From: Flavilitoribacter nigricans DSM 23189 = NBRC 102662
GTDB lineage: Bacteria > Bacteroidota > Bacteroidia > Chitinophagales > Saprospiraceae
Length of the DNA: 64,000 nucleotides
Direction: 5' to 3'
Assembly (NCBI RefSeq): GCF_002646595.1
Contig: NZ_PDUD01000009.1
Coordinates: forward strand, 248,001 to 312,000
Shown here: in pieces, positions 18,932 to 28,914 of the stretch
Layout: each line of letters opens with the position of its first letter
Numbering within the stretch: position 1 is the first letter of the stretch
The notes under the pieces: generated by a model
Told to the model about the DNA's origin: nothing
The model's input: the letters and a program-made list of their open reading frames with translations, nothing else
The model's database searches: none
Translations under genes and position numbers: made by a program

Positions 18932-20425
18932 TTACTCCTCCTCGTCGGAAGCAGTAGCTTTTTTCACTTTAGCTTTGATCTCATCGACTTCCTCTTCGAT
19001 ATCCTCCCGGACATCATCCATTTTTTCCTTGAGATCTTCTAGTGCCTCTCCGATCTGGCCACCCACCACTTTGGCGATGGCTTTGAACGTATCGACGGCA
19101 TCCTCCACTACTTCGCCCATGGTGCTGCCGACGGCGTCGATCAGCGAATCATCCGCTTCGTCATCAGTCGTTTCGGATGCAGCCTCGGATGTATCGGCTT
19201 CCGGAGTTTCAGGAGTTTCCGGAACAGCCTTCTTAGCGGCGAGCGCTTCGGCGGCTTTTTCCAGCTTTTCATCATCCTCGCTTCTGGCCTCGGCGGCCTC
19301 CTTGATCTCCTCGGCAATCTTCTCCTGGGCTTTGCGTTTGGCCTCTTCGATCTTCTCCTGTTCTTTGCGTTTTTCCTCTTTGGCCTGGGCTGCTTCCATG
19401 CGCTTCTCCAGTTCAGCCTTGGTGCGTTCCATTTCCATGAACTTATCCTGCTTGGAGCGGATCCGTTCTTCGATCATGACGATCTTCGCCTGGCGGATCT
19501 GTGCTTCCAGCTGCCCGTCCGTAGTGGCGATCCGGCGGTTTTGGAACTGCAGTTCCTCTTCGTCCCGGCTGATGGACCGCTTCATTTTGCTCATGGCGGC
19601 CAGCAGCCCGTCGTAACGTCTTTTGATGCGGTCTACGGGAGATTTATCGTCCCCGCCGGAAGAACCGAAGCGGTTTTCCTTCACCGTTTTGAAAGCTGCA
19701 TCGATCCGGTCCCAGACTTTCGACCGGTGTTCGCGCGTAAAGTCGGCCTTTTTGAATTTGCGTTGCAGGTCTTTCAGTTCGTCAAAGATATTCTGAAAGC
19801 GTAAGCCGTCACTGATCTTTTGTTCGATCTCGCCGAGGCGATCCATGAAACGATCCAGATTGGCTTTGGATTTTTCTTTATACTGTTCGTCCAGTTTGGC
19901 CCGCAGTTCTTTCATCCGGCCAAACAGTTCATTGGTCTTATTGCGAAGATTGTTGGCGTGATCCCGGAAGAGGTTCCGTTCTCTGACCTGTGCCTGTACT
20001 TTATCCCAGAAGTCTTTTAAATTGTTCCAGATCTCATCGTCAAAGGTATCCAGACGTTCGATCCGGTCTTTGATCTCGGCCAGTTCCGAATGGTAAGCGT
20101 CACTGAGCTTGGCAGAAAGCACTACAAAATGCCATTCGGCCTGAGCGCGTTGTACCAGATCGCCGCGTTCTACTTTCAGGTCATCCGGCAGGATACTGTC
20201 TGTGATCGTTAATTCGCTCTCGGTTTTGGTATAATTCCCTTCCGGAAATTCTACCGGTTGCCCCACGCGCCATTCATTCATCATTTGCTGGTAGAAGGCT
20301 TCGGTGCCCACCGATTCCGGGAATTCGTAAATATTCACCTTATTCTCTCTCGGTAGTAGTTCCAAGGCTACCAATACACGTTCCTCCTGTGCGTTAGTTC
20401 CCCAAAGTACAAGCTTGGTCTTCAT
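18932..20425 (-). CDS. Acidic coiled-coil protein with DUF349-like repeats
   Basis: 497 residues, no signal peptide. The N-terminal 75 residues form a small folded part ([21 protein letters not shown]). Residues about 85-300 are helical bundles with the tryptophan spacing of DUF349 ([53 protein letters not shown]). Residues about 330-400 form a highly charged coiled coil rich in [10 protein letters not shown] Ser/Thr/Pro/acid linker and a C-terminal amphipathic helix region ([30 protein letters not shown]) follow. Role unknown; a structural or scaffolding function is inference. A TAnnTTTG-type promoter lies about 80 bases upstream. Confidence 0.75.
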   Translation of the reverse strand: MKTKLVLWGTNAQEERVLVALELLPRENKVNIYEFPESVGTEAFYQQMMNEWRVGQPVEFPEGNYTKTESELTITDSILPDDLKVERGDLVQRAQAEWHFVVLSAKLSDAYHSELAEIKDRIERLDTFDDEIWNNLKDFWDKVQAQVRERNLFRDHANNLRNKTNELFGRMKELRAKLDEQYKEKSKANLDRFMDRLGEIEQKISDGLRFQNIFDELKDLQRKFKKADFTREHRSKVWDRIDAAFKTVKENRFGSSGGDDKSPVDRIKRRYDGLLAAMSKMKRSISRDEEELQFQNRRIATTDGQLEAQIRQAKIVMIEERIRSKQDKFMEMERTKAELEKRMEAAQAKEEKRKEQEKIEEAKRKAQEKIAEEIKEAAEARSEDDEKLEKAAEALAAKKAVPETPETPEADTSEAASETTDDEADDSLIDAVGSTMGEVVEDAVDTFKAIAKVVGGQIGEALEDLKEKMDDVREDIEEEVDEIKAKVKKATASDEEE

Positions 20426-20502
20426 AAATCTTCGTTACTAAAAGTTCTTATTAATTGATCTTCCAAGTCCAGAGTAGCTCTGCATTTTGGCCATGCAGCC
20501 TC

Positions 20503-20534
20503 CAAAAATAAAAAATTGAGGGTAATACCGGCAA
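20503..20534 (-). promoter_or_regulatory. Candidate Bacteroidota promoter for the coiled-coil gene
   Basis: On the minus strand, TATTTTTG (20510-20503) matches TAnnTTTG, with a TTG-like -33 element at 20534-20532. The start of transcription would be near 20496 and the ATG is at 20425. Confidence 0.4.
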
Positions 20535-20646
20535 CTTTTCCCTCCAATTTCCTGATTTAGCTGGAATTAGCGGAAAAATTTACCCGATCCGGGCGGGCGG
20601 GGTTCGGGTACCGGTACCGGCATCCGAATCCTGCCTCGCAGTAAAC

Positions 20647-20665
20647 AGACAGCAAAAAGCTGTCT
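20647..20665. terminator. asd 3' hairpin
   Basis: AGACAGC (20647-20653) pairs with GCTGTCT (20659-20665) around a five-base loop. It begins immediately after the asd stop codon on the minus strand. Confidence 0.6.
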
Positions 20666-21682
20666 TTATTTCAGGACCGCTTCTCCCACCAGCTTGTTAG
20701 CCATGAGGTATTCAGCGATCTGTACGGCGTTTGTAGCAGCTCCTTTACGGAGGTTATCGGCTACGATCCACAGGTTCAGACCGTTTTCGATAGATTCATC
20801 CCGACGGATGCGACCTACAAAAACTTCGTCCTTATCCTTGGCGTAGCGCGGCATGGGATATTTGTTGTTAGCCGGATCGTCGGTAACGACCATTCCTTCG
20901 GCTTCTTCCAGAATTTCCCGTACTTCTTCGATGGTGAAGGGTTTGTGAAATTCCACGTTTACCGATTCGGAATGACCACCGTGCACCGGTACCCGTACGG
21001 CCGTAGCGGTGATCGCCAGGCTCTGATCCTCCAGGATCTTCCGGGTTTCGTGAACCAGTTTCATTTCCTCTTTGGTATAATCGTTATCCAGGAAGACGTC
21101 GCAGTGAGGCAGGCAGTTCTCAAAAATGGGATAGTGATACGCCATTTCTTCCTGCTTGGTCTCAAAGCCCTTGCTTTCCAGATTATATTGTTTAACCGCC
21201 TGCATGCCCGTTCCGGTAAAGGACTGGTAAGTGGAAATAACCAGTCGTTTGATCCCAAAGGCGCGATGCAACGGAGCCAGTGCCACGACCATCTGGATGG
21301 TGGAGCAGTTGGGGTTGGCGATGATCTTGTCCTCTGCGGTCAGACTGTCGGCGTTCACTTCGGGAACGATCAGTTTTTTATTCGGGTCCATTCTCCAGGC
21401 CGAAGAATTGTCGATAACGGTCGTACCGACAGCCGCGAATTTGGGCGCCCATTCCAGGGAAGTGCTGCCACCGGCAGAAAAGATAGCAATATCGGGTTGA
21501 GCGGCTACCGCCTCTTCCATCCCGATTATGGAATAGCTTTCACCTCTGAAGGTAACTTTCTTGCCAACGGAGCGCGCGGATGCTACAGGTAAAAATTCGT
21601 CAATGGGAAACTGGCGTTCCTCCAAAACACGGCACATTACCGTACCTACCAGACCAGTTACCCCTACAACGGCAACTTTCAT
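20666..21682 (-). CDS. asd: Aspartate-semialdehyde dehydrogenase
   Basis: 338 residues. It reduces aspartyl phosphate to aspartate semialdehyde with NADPH, at the branch to lysine, threonine, methionine and diaminopimelate. An N-terminal GVTGLVG dinucleotide fold is followed by the catalytic Cys126 in NPNCSTIQM and the conserved RVPVHGGHSESV containing the general-base His. FGIKRLVISTYQSFTGTG supports the Gram-negative-type enzyme. It is divergent from the lamin-tail gene with a 113-base shared promoter region that contains TATCTTTG (minus strand). Confidence 0.96.
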   Translation of the reverse strand: MKVAVVGVTGLVGTVMCRVLEERQFPIDEFLPVASARSVGKKVTFRGESYSIIGMEEAVAAQPDIAIFSAGGSTSLEWAPKFAAVGTTVIDNSSAWRMDPNKKLIVPEVNADSLTAEDKIIANPNCSTIQMVVALAPLHRAFGIKRLVISTYQSFTGTGMQAVKQYNLESKGFETKQEEMAYHYPIFENCLPHCDVFLDNDYTKEEMKLVHETRKILEDQSLAITATAVRVPVHGGHSESVNVEFHKPFTIEEVREILEEAEGMVVTDDPANNKYPMPRYAKDKDEVFVGRIRRDESIENGLNLWIVADNLRKGAATNAVQIAEYLMANKLVGEAVLK

Positions 21683-21753
21683 AATTTTTTTTTTAGCAGC
21701 GGGTAGCCCCGCCGGGTATTAAGTTTTGATTAACTCGGATTTATTCCGGGGGG

Positions 21754-21790
21754 CAAAGATACGGTCATAAAGCCTTTATTGCTATTTTTG
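21754..21790. promoter_or_regulatory. Divergent -7 elements between asd and the lamin-tail gene
   Basis: On the minus strand TATCTTTG (21761-21754) and on the plus strand TATTTTTG (21783-21790) are both TAnnTTTG matches. The plus-strand box lies only 6 bases before the ATG at 21796, so a leaderless or near-leaderless mRNA is possible there. The -33 elements are weak. Confidence 0.4.
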
Positions 21791-21795
21791 GACGT

Positions 21796-24402
21796 ATGAA
21801 AGCCTTACTTTTTTTAATAATTCTCGGGCTAAGTACCCCTATTTGCGCTCAATTTCTCCGAAAAGATTTCTCGGACCCGGATCTCAGCGGGTGGCAGGGC
21901 GACCTGGAAAAGTTTGCGGTGATCGACGGGCAATTGCAATTATCCGACCCCGATCCCGGAAGCAGCAACCGGGCCTATCTAAGTATTCCGGCCATGACCG
22001 GCACCGAAGAAACGACCATTTGGGAAACCTGGATCAGACTGGACTTTGCGCCTTCCGGCAGCAATTACGCCCTCGTCTATCTCAGTGCTTCCGGGGCTGA
22101 TCTCACGAGCAACGTTTCGGGTTATTACCTCAGGATCGGCGGTATCTCCGGCAGTGAAGACGCCATCGAGTTGTACCGGCAGGACGGCAATGCCTCTGAA
22201 TTACTGCTCAGCGCTACCGCCGGTGCGGTGGGAAGCGAGCCCGTACTGGCCCGCATTCAGGTGACCCGGTCCGAGACCGGTCTCTGGCAACTGGCGGTGG
22301 ATTACGACGGAAACGAGAATTACCAGATCGAAGGGGAAGTCACGGACAATACCTACCCGGTTGGCCATTTTTTCGGCTACGTCTGTGTGTATTCGGCTAC
22401 CCGCTCGGAGGCTTTTCATTTTGATGATCTTTTGGTTGATCCGCTGGTCGAAGATCTATTACCTCCCGAACTGATCGGGGCTTTCCCGCTCGACCGGCAG
22501 ACGGTGGAAGTCCGGTTCAGCGAAATAGTCAGCGACGATACCGCCCTGAATACCGCTAATTTTTCCCTATCCGGCGGTTTGGGAAATCCGGCGTCGGTAG
22601 AAAGATCGGCGGAAGATCCGACCATTCTCTTGCTTAGCTGGATTCAAAATTTTGCCAATCAAACCAACTACACCCTGACGGTAATGGGAGTGGCCGATAC
22701 CAACGGAAATATAGCCGGGGAACAGACTTCCGAATTTTTCTACCTGGAATTATCTCCCCCGGAACCCGGTGATCTGATCATCACCGAATTCATGGCCGAT
22801 CCCTCCCCTCCCCGCGCATTGCCCAACGCGGAATACATTGAGCTGTTTAACGCCAGCGATAAAGTTTTGCAGCTGGAAGGGGTGGGTATCTCTACCGGCA
22901 GTACGCCGCGCCGTCTCCCCGATTATCCCCTTTACCCCAACACCTACGTCGCCATCTGTGATCACGATGATTCGGCGGAACTGGCGGCATTTGGCCCCAC
23001 GCTCAGCATTGAGAGTTTTCCGGCCCTCACCAACGGCGGAGATCAGGTAAGCCTCACGGATCAGGACAACGGAATTCTGCAGGAGCTGAGTTATGATCTC
23101 AGCTGGTACCGGGATAGTGAAAAAGCGGACGGAGGCTGGTCTCTGGAATTGATCGAAACCACGCAGCCGGCGGATTGTCCGGGCAACTGGATCGCTTCCG
23201 AAGCGCCGGCCGGAGGTACCCCGGGTCTGGAAAATAGTGTAAATGGCCGGCCACTGGAAACCGACGGGCCGGTTCTGCTTTCTGCCTATGCGGAAAGTGA
23301 CACGGAAATCCTGCTGCGTTTTGATGAAGCACTGGATCCGGTCACCGCGAACGATCCGATGACCTACGCCATCAACGGAGGCGTAGGTATCAGCGATGCC
23401 TTTCTCCAACCCGGCCGACGGGAAATACTGCTCATGCTGGATGCCCCGCTACAAACCGGAAGCATTTACGAGATCAGCGCCGGGGCTGGCCTCACCGATT
23501 GCCTGGGCAATTCCAGCACCTCTCCCGTAGTCCGCCGGGTTGGTCTTGCGCAATCGGCAGCACCGGGAGATGTCGTGATCAATGAACTCCTCTTTTTCCC
23601 GGAAGTGGGCGGCGAGGATTTTATCGAACTGTACAACCGCTCGGATAAGACGATCAATCTCCGGGACTGGTTCATCAATAACCGGCAGGCCGACGGCAGC
23701 GACCGCAATGAAAGCATCGACGGTGACTTGCTCATCTTTCCCGGCGAATATGTTGTCATCACGGAATCCGCGCAAGATATTCTGGATCGGTATACAGTCA
23801 ATTTTCCCGAACGCCTCCTGGAAAATGACCTGCCCACCATGAGCGACGAAGGACAACTCACCATCCGGAACGAAGCTTTTATAGTGATCGATTCTTTTGC
23901 CTACACCGCTGACCTGCATTCTCCTTTGCTCGCAGAAGAACGCGGCGTGAGCCTGGAACGGGTCGATACGGAGGCGCCGACCAACAGCCCGGGTAACTGG
24001 CATTCTGCGGCCGGTTCCGCCGGTTTTGCTACCCCGACTTACGAAAACTCCCAGTACCTGCCGGTCCGACCCAGTACCGGTAATATAATTAGTCTGGCCA
24101 ATAAACGCTTTTCACCAGATGGCGACGGATTTGAGGATCTGCTGTTACTGCAGGTAGCTGCTGACCGCCCGGGTTACCTGGCCACTATCCAGGTCTTCGA
24201 TGCCAACGGTCGGCTCGTGCGGCGTTTGCTGCGCAATGAGCTCCTCCCGGTAGAGGCCGTCTACAAATGGGACGGCACGCATGCGGACGGACACAAGGCC
24301 CGTATCGGAATCTATGTGATTTGGGTGGAACTGGTAAATCCGGACGGCACGGTGGAACGCTGGCAGGAGAGTTGTGTACTGGCGGGGATGTTGGGGAATT
24401 GA
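21796..24402 (+). CDS. Large secreted lamin-tail / Ig-like surface protein
   Basis: 868 residues with a signal peptide (about 1-19, ending PICAQ). Domains in order: an N-terminal laminin-G-like beta region (about 25-215), a bacterial Ig-like SbsA-type module (about 222-320), a lamin-tail domain (about 324-480; GDLIITEFMADPS...NAEYIELFNASD), a second Ig-like module (about 488-585) and a second lamin-tail domain (about 588-745; GDVVINELLFFPE...FIELYNRSD). A C-terminal FlgD-Ig-like domain (about 765-865; FSPDGDGFEDLL ... GIYVIWVEL) completes it. Lamin-tail domains in bacteria occur in exported proteins with adhesive or hydrolytic partners. No catalytic domain is visible. The C-terminus resembles gliding-motility-type CTDs, so T9SS export is plausible but unproven. 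Confidence 0.85.
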   Translation: MKALLFLIILGLSTPICAQFLRKDFSDPDLSGWQGDLEKFAVIDGQLQLSDPDPGSSNRAYLSIPAMTGTEETTIWETWIRLDFAPSGSNYALVYLSASGADLTSNVSGYYLRIGGISGSEDAIELYRQDGNASELLLSATAGAVGSEPVLARIQVTRSETGLWQLAVDYDGNENYQIEGEVTDNTYPVGHFFGYVCVYSATRSEAFHFDDLLVDPLVEDLLPPELIGAFPLDRQTVEVRFSEIVSDDTALNTANFSLSGGLGNPASVERSAEDPTILLLSWIQNFANQTNYTLTVMGVADTNGNIAGEQTSEFFYLELSPPEPGDLIITEFMADPSPPRALPNAEYIELFNASDKVLQLEGVGISTGSTPRRLPDYPLYPNTYVAICDHDDSAELAAFGPTLSIESFPALTNGGDQVSLTDQDNGILQELSYDLSWYRDSEKADGGWSLELIETTQPADCPGNWIASEAPAGGTPGLENSVNGRPLETDGPVLLSAYAESDTEILLRFDEALDPVTANDPMTYAINGGVGISDAFLQPGRREILLMLDAPLQTGSIYEISAGAGLTDCLGNSSTSPVVRRVGLAQSAAPGDVVINELLFFPEVGGEDFIELYNRSDKTINLRDWFINNRQADGSDRNESIDGDLLIFPGEYVVITESAQDILDRYTVNFPERLLENDLPTMSDEGQLTIRNEAFIVIDSFAYTADLHSPLLAEERGVSLERVDTEAPTNSPGNWHSAAGSAGFATPTYENSQYLPVRPSTGNIISLANKRFSPDGDGFEDLLLLQVAADRPGYLATIQVFDANGRLVRRLLRNELLPVEAVYKWDGTHADGHKARIGIYVIWVELVNPDGTVERWQESCVLAGMLGN

Positions 24403-24424
24403 GCGGGCTGAGAGCCCCTAATTT

Positions 24425-24457
24425 AGCTTTGCAAAATTTTCGAAATTTTGTAAAGCT
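24425..24457. repeat. Near-perfect AT-rich palindrome
   Basis: AGCTTTGCAAAATTT (24425-24439) and AAATTTTGTAAAGCT (24443-24457) pair with one mismatch around TCG. It lies just after the lamin-tail gene and could form a terminator-like hairpin. Confidence 0.7.
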
Positions 24458-24530
24458 GTACTGACCAATCGGGAACTTTAGGATATAGAAAAACGTTGAT
24501 TTTACTGTGCCTCTCTAGACCTGAAAGCCA

Positions 24531-25184
24531 ATGAACGATCTCTCTGCCATCATCCAATTTTACGAAGAAGAAATAGCCCAGCTGGAAGCCATGATCGCCC
24601 AACGGGTCGCCAATGGCGAATTCGATCTGGCCCACCATCATCACCAGGCCCTGCTTACCGCTAAAGATAAACTGGCAAATTTCCGGCAACTCCAGGATCC
24701 AAATTACCGACGGAACCAGTTGCTAAGTGAACTGAATAAGTACCACGAAAGGAGCCGGGAAAAACGCAAGCAGGAAATTGACCGGGAATGGCCGGAAAGT
24801 GGAGCGGAATTCCTCGACGATCCCCTCTTCGGAGATCTGCTCGCTGATCTATTCGAACAACGTATTCCCGGTTTTACCATTCTGCTATCCGAATACCAGG
24901 ACAGTCCGCAACTACGATTTGAGAGCCCGGATACAACCGTAAAGATCCGGGTGTACGCGCCCGACGACGAGCGCTATCAAGGCAAACCCACCTGGTACCA
25001 GGAGAAATGCTCCGGACTGAAACGCTTTAACTTTATTCAGGATGGTGTGTATTACCTCTTCGAAAAGCGCATTGAGCACCCGGGGCAGGACCTGCTCGAA
25101 CTGTCCCGGATGCTATCAGCAATTTTTTTCGAATGTTTCGATTTTCTGTTGGTGGAAAAAAGCGCCAAAGTGATCGTTGAATGA
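24531..25184 (+). CDS. Conserved-looking cytosolic protein, unknown function
   Basis: 217 residues, no signal peptide. Residues about 1-85 are helical and coiled-coil-like (YEEEIAQLEAMIAQRVANGEFDLAHHHHQALL). Residues about 95-217 are a mixed alpha/beta part (FTILLSEYQDSPQLRFESPDTTVKIRVYAPDDE ... CFDFLLVEKSAKVIVE). I do not recognise a family. Composition and length match a real gene, and it ends 7 bases before the convergent BlaR1-like gene. Confidence 0.65.
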   Translation: MNDLSAIIQFYEEEIAQLEAMIAQRVANGEFDLAHHHHQALLTAKDKLANFRQLQDPNYRRNQLLSELNKYHERSREKRKQEIDREWPESGAEFLDDPLFGDLLADLFEQRIPGFTILLSEYQDSPQLRFESPDTTVKIRVYAPDDERYQGKPTWYQEKCSGLKRFNFIQDGVYYLFEKRIEHPGQDLLELSRMLSAIFFECFDFLLVEKSAKVIVE

Positions 25185-25191
25185 GATCCCC

Positions 25192-28100
25192 CTACTGCTT
25201 GACCAACGGCCGTACCAGCTTAGCCGCTCCGGCTTCGATCTGTACCCAATAATTGCCGACACTCTGATCACGAGAGATCCAGAGGAATTGCTGGGTTCCG
25301 GCTTCCAGTTTTTTGTTCACCAGTTCGGCAATCTGCGTTCCTTCCGGGCTGATGATACTGACCTTGGTCTCCAGGGTTTCCGGTAAGTCAAAAACGATCT
25401 TCACTTCATCCTCAAATGGTGTCGGATAGATCTTCAGGCTGTTGAGGATCTCTTTTTGCAGGAGCAAGAATGCCATATTTTTGGTCGGCAATTCCTTCAG
25501 TTTTTCCGGACTGATCTCCGCACATTTCAACTCATTTTCCCGCCAGGAAATTTCCTCCCGCAGGCGGTTGCGTTCTCCGATGACCTCCTTATTGGTCAGG
25601 GCCGAAAGTGCGGCTACCATCGGGATGGTGTTGCGACAGGTCTCCAGGTATTCTACCACTACCAGTCCCGGCCGCAGTTCGTAGGCGATCCCCTCCTGCC
25701 CAACCGTACGGCGAATTGCCTGCAGATCAGCCGGCGTCCCGTCCAGACCGTGGATCGCGGCAACCTTTGGGTGAGAGATCGTCCCGTACGGAAAACTGTA
25801 GACGTTGTACAGATTAAAATCCACACTTCGGACTGCTTGCCCGTCGATGAAATAGTATTGCGTACCGGCAAAATTCACGATCTCTTCCGTTTCCTCACCC
25901 TTCCCCAGCAGCTTGTGCAGAGGAGCGTAGGGCTTTCCGCCCGCCCATTCCCCGCCACCAGCTTTACTGCTCAGAACCACAACACCGTTCCTGCCCTTCT
26001 GGCCGTAGTGAGCGATCGCCTCCGCGGGTTGCATAAACGATTCGGTTTTCAGTTGATCATTACTGATCTCCCGGTAGGGCTCTGCCGGATCAATGAACTT
26101 ACCGTCGATGACGAATAAAGGTTCGGGCACCACCGGCCGGTGGGCATTTTGCCCGGTAGCGCGGTCCTCCTGCAGCATGCAGTGTTCCTGCATCATCTCC
26201 ATGCTGATCCCCTGCATGCCGGCATCGGTTTGAGTCCAGATATCACCCCGTGCTTTCAGGCCGTCCAGGGTAAAGACAAACGTAAGAAAGAACTGGGCAT
26301 CACAGGGATATTTTGAGAGGACTGCGGTATAGCCGTCCTGCAGTTTCAGTTCGTAACTTTCCAATTCCTTTTCTGCGGGGGTAGCGGAGCCCAATACCAA
26401 TTGTTTTTCCCGATCGTAGAGTCCAATGACACTCACGCTCTGCATGCTGACTATTTCGTAGTTATTGACCGTTTCTACCTCAAAATTTTTCAGATAACGG
26501 CCGTTGAGGGACATGTAGATCGCTTGTCCGGACTTATTGATTCTCCAGCCCCGGACCTCATAGGGCCAGTACGGACGACCACCCGACCAATTACCGGACT
26601 TAGTTCGAATGCGGATCAAACCCGATTCCGTCACCATCGAGGCCGGTTTCAGATCCGGCGTTAAAAATGCCTTCGAGGTCACCTCCTTTGGATCGAGCTG
26701 AACGACCGCCTCCTCGCGGGAGATCTCCCGACCGTCAATGATAAAGGGGGCACCGTCGGCCGGTTCGATTTCTACCCGCCCGGTTACCGGATCCAGCTGA
26801 TCACAATTTTCAAAGATATCGCGTACCTGGGCCTCCTTTACCCCTTCCATCAACTGGTAGTTCAAGTTATTTGGCAGCCCCACTTCCTGGAGCGTGTAAT
26901 AAGCCCGGATGTAGACCTTATTATCGCAGGGATATTTACCGACGACCGCCGAATATCCATCCTTAAAGTTGAGTTGGTAGGTTCGATCGGCAACCTCGCG
27001 CGGCGTCGGTTCACCGTAGATCAGTCGCTGGTTCCCGTTATAGAGTCCAATGATGGGAATGCCTGAACCGCCGAACAGGGCGTGTTGATTGGTCTCCACT
27101 ACTTCACCGTCGCGCAGTACGTGGCCGTTGAAGATCGAATAGGTTTGCTGACCATCGTAATTAACTTTTCTCCAGGCTATACCGTTCAGTAAGGAAAGTC
27201 CTTTTCGTTTGCCGAGTTCGTCCCAGCCGGAGGCCCGGCCCATGGGTAGCAAAGTCTCCAGATGATCCCCGTGGTTAACTTCGTACTGGCGGATCTCTGC
27301 GGGCCAGTAGGGTCGTCCGCCGGGCCAGTTGCCGGCTTTGGTTTTAATGGTGATCTTGCCCCTTCGATCCTGGGGTACTTTTTGATCGGGTTTCAGCATC
27401 GGTGGCGGGCTAAAAGTCAGGCGTTCTATGTCTTCCCGGGCAATTTGGCGGTAGGGAGCATCCAGGGATATTTCCTGGCCGTCCACTACGAAAAGTACCG
27501 ATCGCTCCACCAGGTTTGGCTGAACGAAAGCCGTTCCCGAATTCATTTCCCGGTAGCGGTTTCCAACCGGAAGGAAGGGAATGGTGGGTGTGATCCCAAT
27601 GTCCTCCCCTTGCGAGCGGGCTAACCCGTTCAGCTGTAGCAGTTCGTAAAAGGGAGCATCCGCAGGTTCGATCTCCACTTCTGATCCATCCACCAGATAG
27701 AGATCATCCATTCCGTCCGGAACATTTGGATAAGTTTCCGGCGGTAAGGTAATGGAGGCTGTTTCGGCGGATGCTGCCGACTCCCCGCCCAGCAACACCG
27801 GCAGGGCGGAAAGCCGGTCCAGATCATTATCCGAACCGAAGCGTTCCGGCTGGATCAACCACAAAAAAGGTAAAAGCATACAACCAAGTGCCAGAGAGAG
27901 CACGGGTTTTCTCCAATCCAGTACGGCCTGATCCTGGCCGTACAGCCGGAAAACCCTTTGCGAGAAAGCGTCTTTAATTCCTTTGATTGACATCACGAGT
28001 TTTGGTTTTGGTTTAAAAGAAAGCGCAGCTAATTGCGTGAGCGTTTGAGCGTATAATTTTCGGGAAGTTTTCCCACGGCGAAGCACCAGATCATCACAGC

Positions 28101-28914
28101 AGTGTTCGCGGGCTTTGCGGACTTCTCCGGACAGCCACCATACGGCCGGGTGAAAAAAGAAGAGCAGTTCGAGGATCGATTGCAGCCAGTTGACCAGATA
28201 GTCCCAGCGCCGGATATGGGCCAGTTCATGGAGGAGGATCGCCTCTACCTGTTCGACGGAAAGCTGGTTGACCAGAGCAAGCGGGAAGAGAATGAGCGGC
28301 CGGAGGTGGCCGAAGGTAAGGGGTTCTTCCACCAGCCTGGAAAAATAGATCCGCACCGGTCGTCGAATCCCCATTCGCTGCAACATGTGGTTGAACCGCT
28401 GCCCCCAGAATGCGTCCAGAGGTACCAGTCCCCGACGACTGACCCGGTGCATATACCACCAGCTCCCCGCCAGACGCAACCCCATAAAAATGGCTCCCAT
28501 CCCCCAAAGCAGGACCAGATAAGGCAGATAGTGATCCAAAGAAAAAGCGGATTCCGATAGATCTCCGGTGGAAATGTCCGGGCTTAAGACCGTTTCCGTG
28601 AGAGCGGGTTCCGGCAGGGGTAGCTTGTTTGTAACCGCTTCCGGTGAACTTATCGAAATAGTATGCGGCGGCGGAGCCACATGTTCCATCGGGGCGTAAC
28701 GGTCCGTATAGTAACTGAAAGTGGACACCGCGGCGAGCAGGATCAACAGCATGCCGGCCAGTGCGAGACCGTATCGCCAGTTTGCAGATCTTCTTGAAAC
28801 AAACAGCCATAACCCTCTGACTACCAGTGCAATTAATGCCGCCTGCCACAAGGCATGAACGAGCATCCAGCCCAGGGCCAGTACGAGCGGGTTATTCTGG
28901 AGCGCTTCCATCAT
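25192..28914 (-). CDS. BlaR1-type M56 sensor with triplicated C-terminal module and sorting domain
   Basis: 1240 residues from the ATG at 28914, which overlaps the BlaI stop as TAATG. Four membrane helices lie near residues 8-38, 48-66, 129-150 and 338-356. The M56 zinc protease motif is HELAH (229-233) with downstream EHCCDD. The long C-terminal part holds three related modules beginning near 474, 723 and 932. Each opens with xxVDGxEI / xIDGxxI and GN/GEWxGG(R/K)PYxP, and resembles a TonB-receptor plug-like sensor fold. A T9SS type A-like domain ends the protein (LKIYPTPFEDEVKIVFDLPE ... NYWVQIEAG). BlaR1 proteins detect a ligand outside the inner membrane and cleave BlaI. The ligand here is unknown, and three repeated domains are unusual. 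Confidence 0.88.
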   Translation of the reverse strand: MMEALQNNPLVLALGWMLVHALWQAALIALVVRGLWLFVSRRSANWRYGLALAGMLLILLAAVSTFSYYTDRYAPMEHVAPPPHTISISSPEAVTNKLPLPEPALTETVLSPDISTGDLSESAFSLDHYLPYLVLLWGMGAIFMGLRLAGSWWYMHRVSRRGLVPLDAFWGQRFNHMLQRMGIRRPVRIYFSRLVEEPLTFGHLRPLILFPLALVNQLSVEQVEAILLHELAHIRRWDYLVNWLQSILELLFFFHPAVWWLSGEVRKAREHCCDDLVLRRGKTSRKLYAQTLTQLAALSFKPKPKLVMSIKGIKDAFSQRVFRLYGQDQAVLDWRKPVLSLALGCMLLPFLWLIQPERFGSDNDLDRLSALPVLLGGESAASAETASITLPPETYPNVPDGMDDLYLVDGSEVEIEPADAPFYELLQLNGLARSQGEDIGITPTIPFLPVGNRYREMNSGTAFVQPNLVERSVLFVVDGQEISLDAPYRQIAREDIERLTFSPPPMLKPDQKVPQDRRGKITIKTKAGNWPGGRPYWPAEIRQYEVNHGDHLETLLPMGRASGWDELGKRKGLSLLNGIAWRKVNYDGQQTYSIFNGHVLRDGEVVETNQHALFGGSGIPIIGLYNGNQRLIYGEPTPREVADRTYQLNFKDGYSAVVGKYPCDNKVYIRAYYTLQEVGLPNNLNYQLMEGVKEAQVRDIFENCDQLDPVTGRVEIEPADGAPFIIDGREISREEAVVQLDPKEVTSKAFLTPDLKPASMVTESGLIRIRTKSGNWSGGRPYWPYEVRGWRINKSGQAIYMSLNGRYLKNFEVETVNNYEIVSMQSVSVIGLYDREKQLVLGSATPAEKELESYELKLQDGYTAVLSKYPCDAQFFLTFVFTLDGLKARGDIWTQTDAGMQGISMEMMQEHCMLQEDRATGQNAHRPVVPEPLFVIDGKFIDPAEPYREISNDQLKTESFMQPAEAIAHYGQKGRNGVVVLSSKAGGGEWAGGKPYAPLHKLLGKGEETEEIVNFAGTQYYFIDGQAVRSVDFNLYNVYSFPYGTISHPKVAAIHGLDGTPADLQAIRRTVGQEGIAYELRPGLVVVEYLETCRNTIPMVAALSALTNKEVIGERNRLREEISWRENELKCAEISPEKLKELPTKNMAFLLLQKEILNSLKIYPTPFEDEVKIVFDLPETLETKVSIISPEGTQIAELVNKKLEAGTQQFLWISRDQSVGNYWVQIEAGAAKLVRPLVKQ

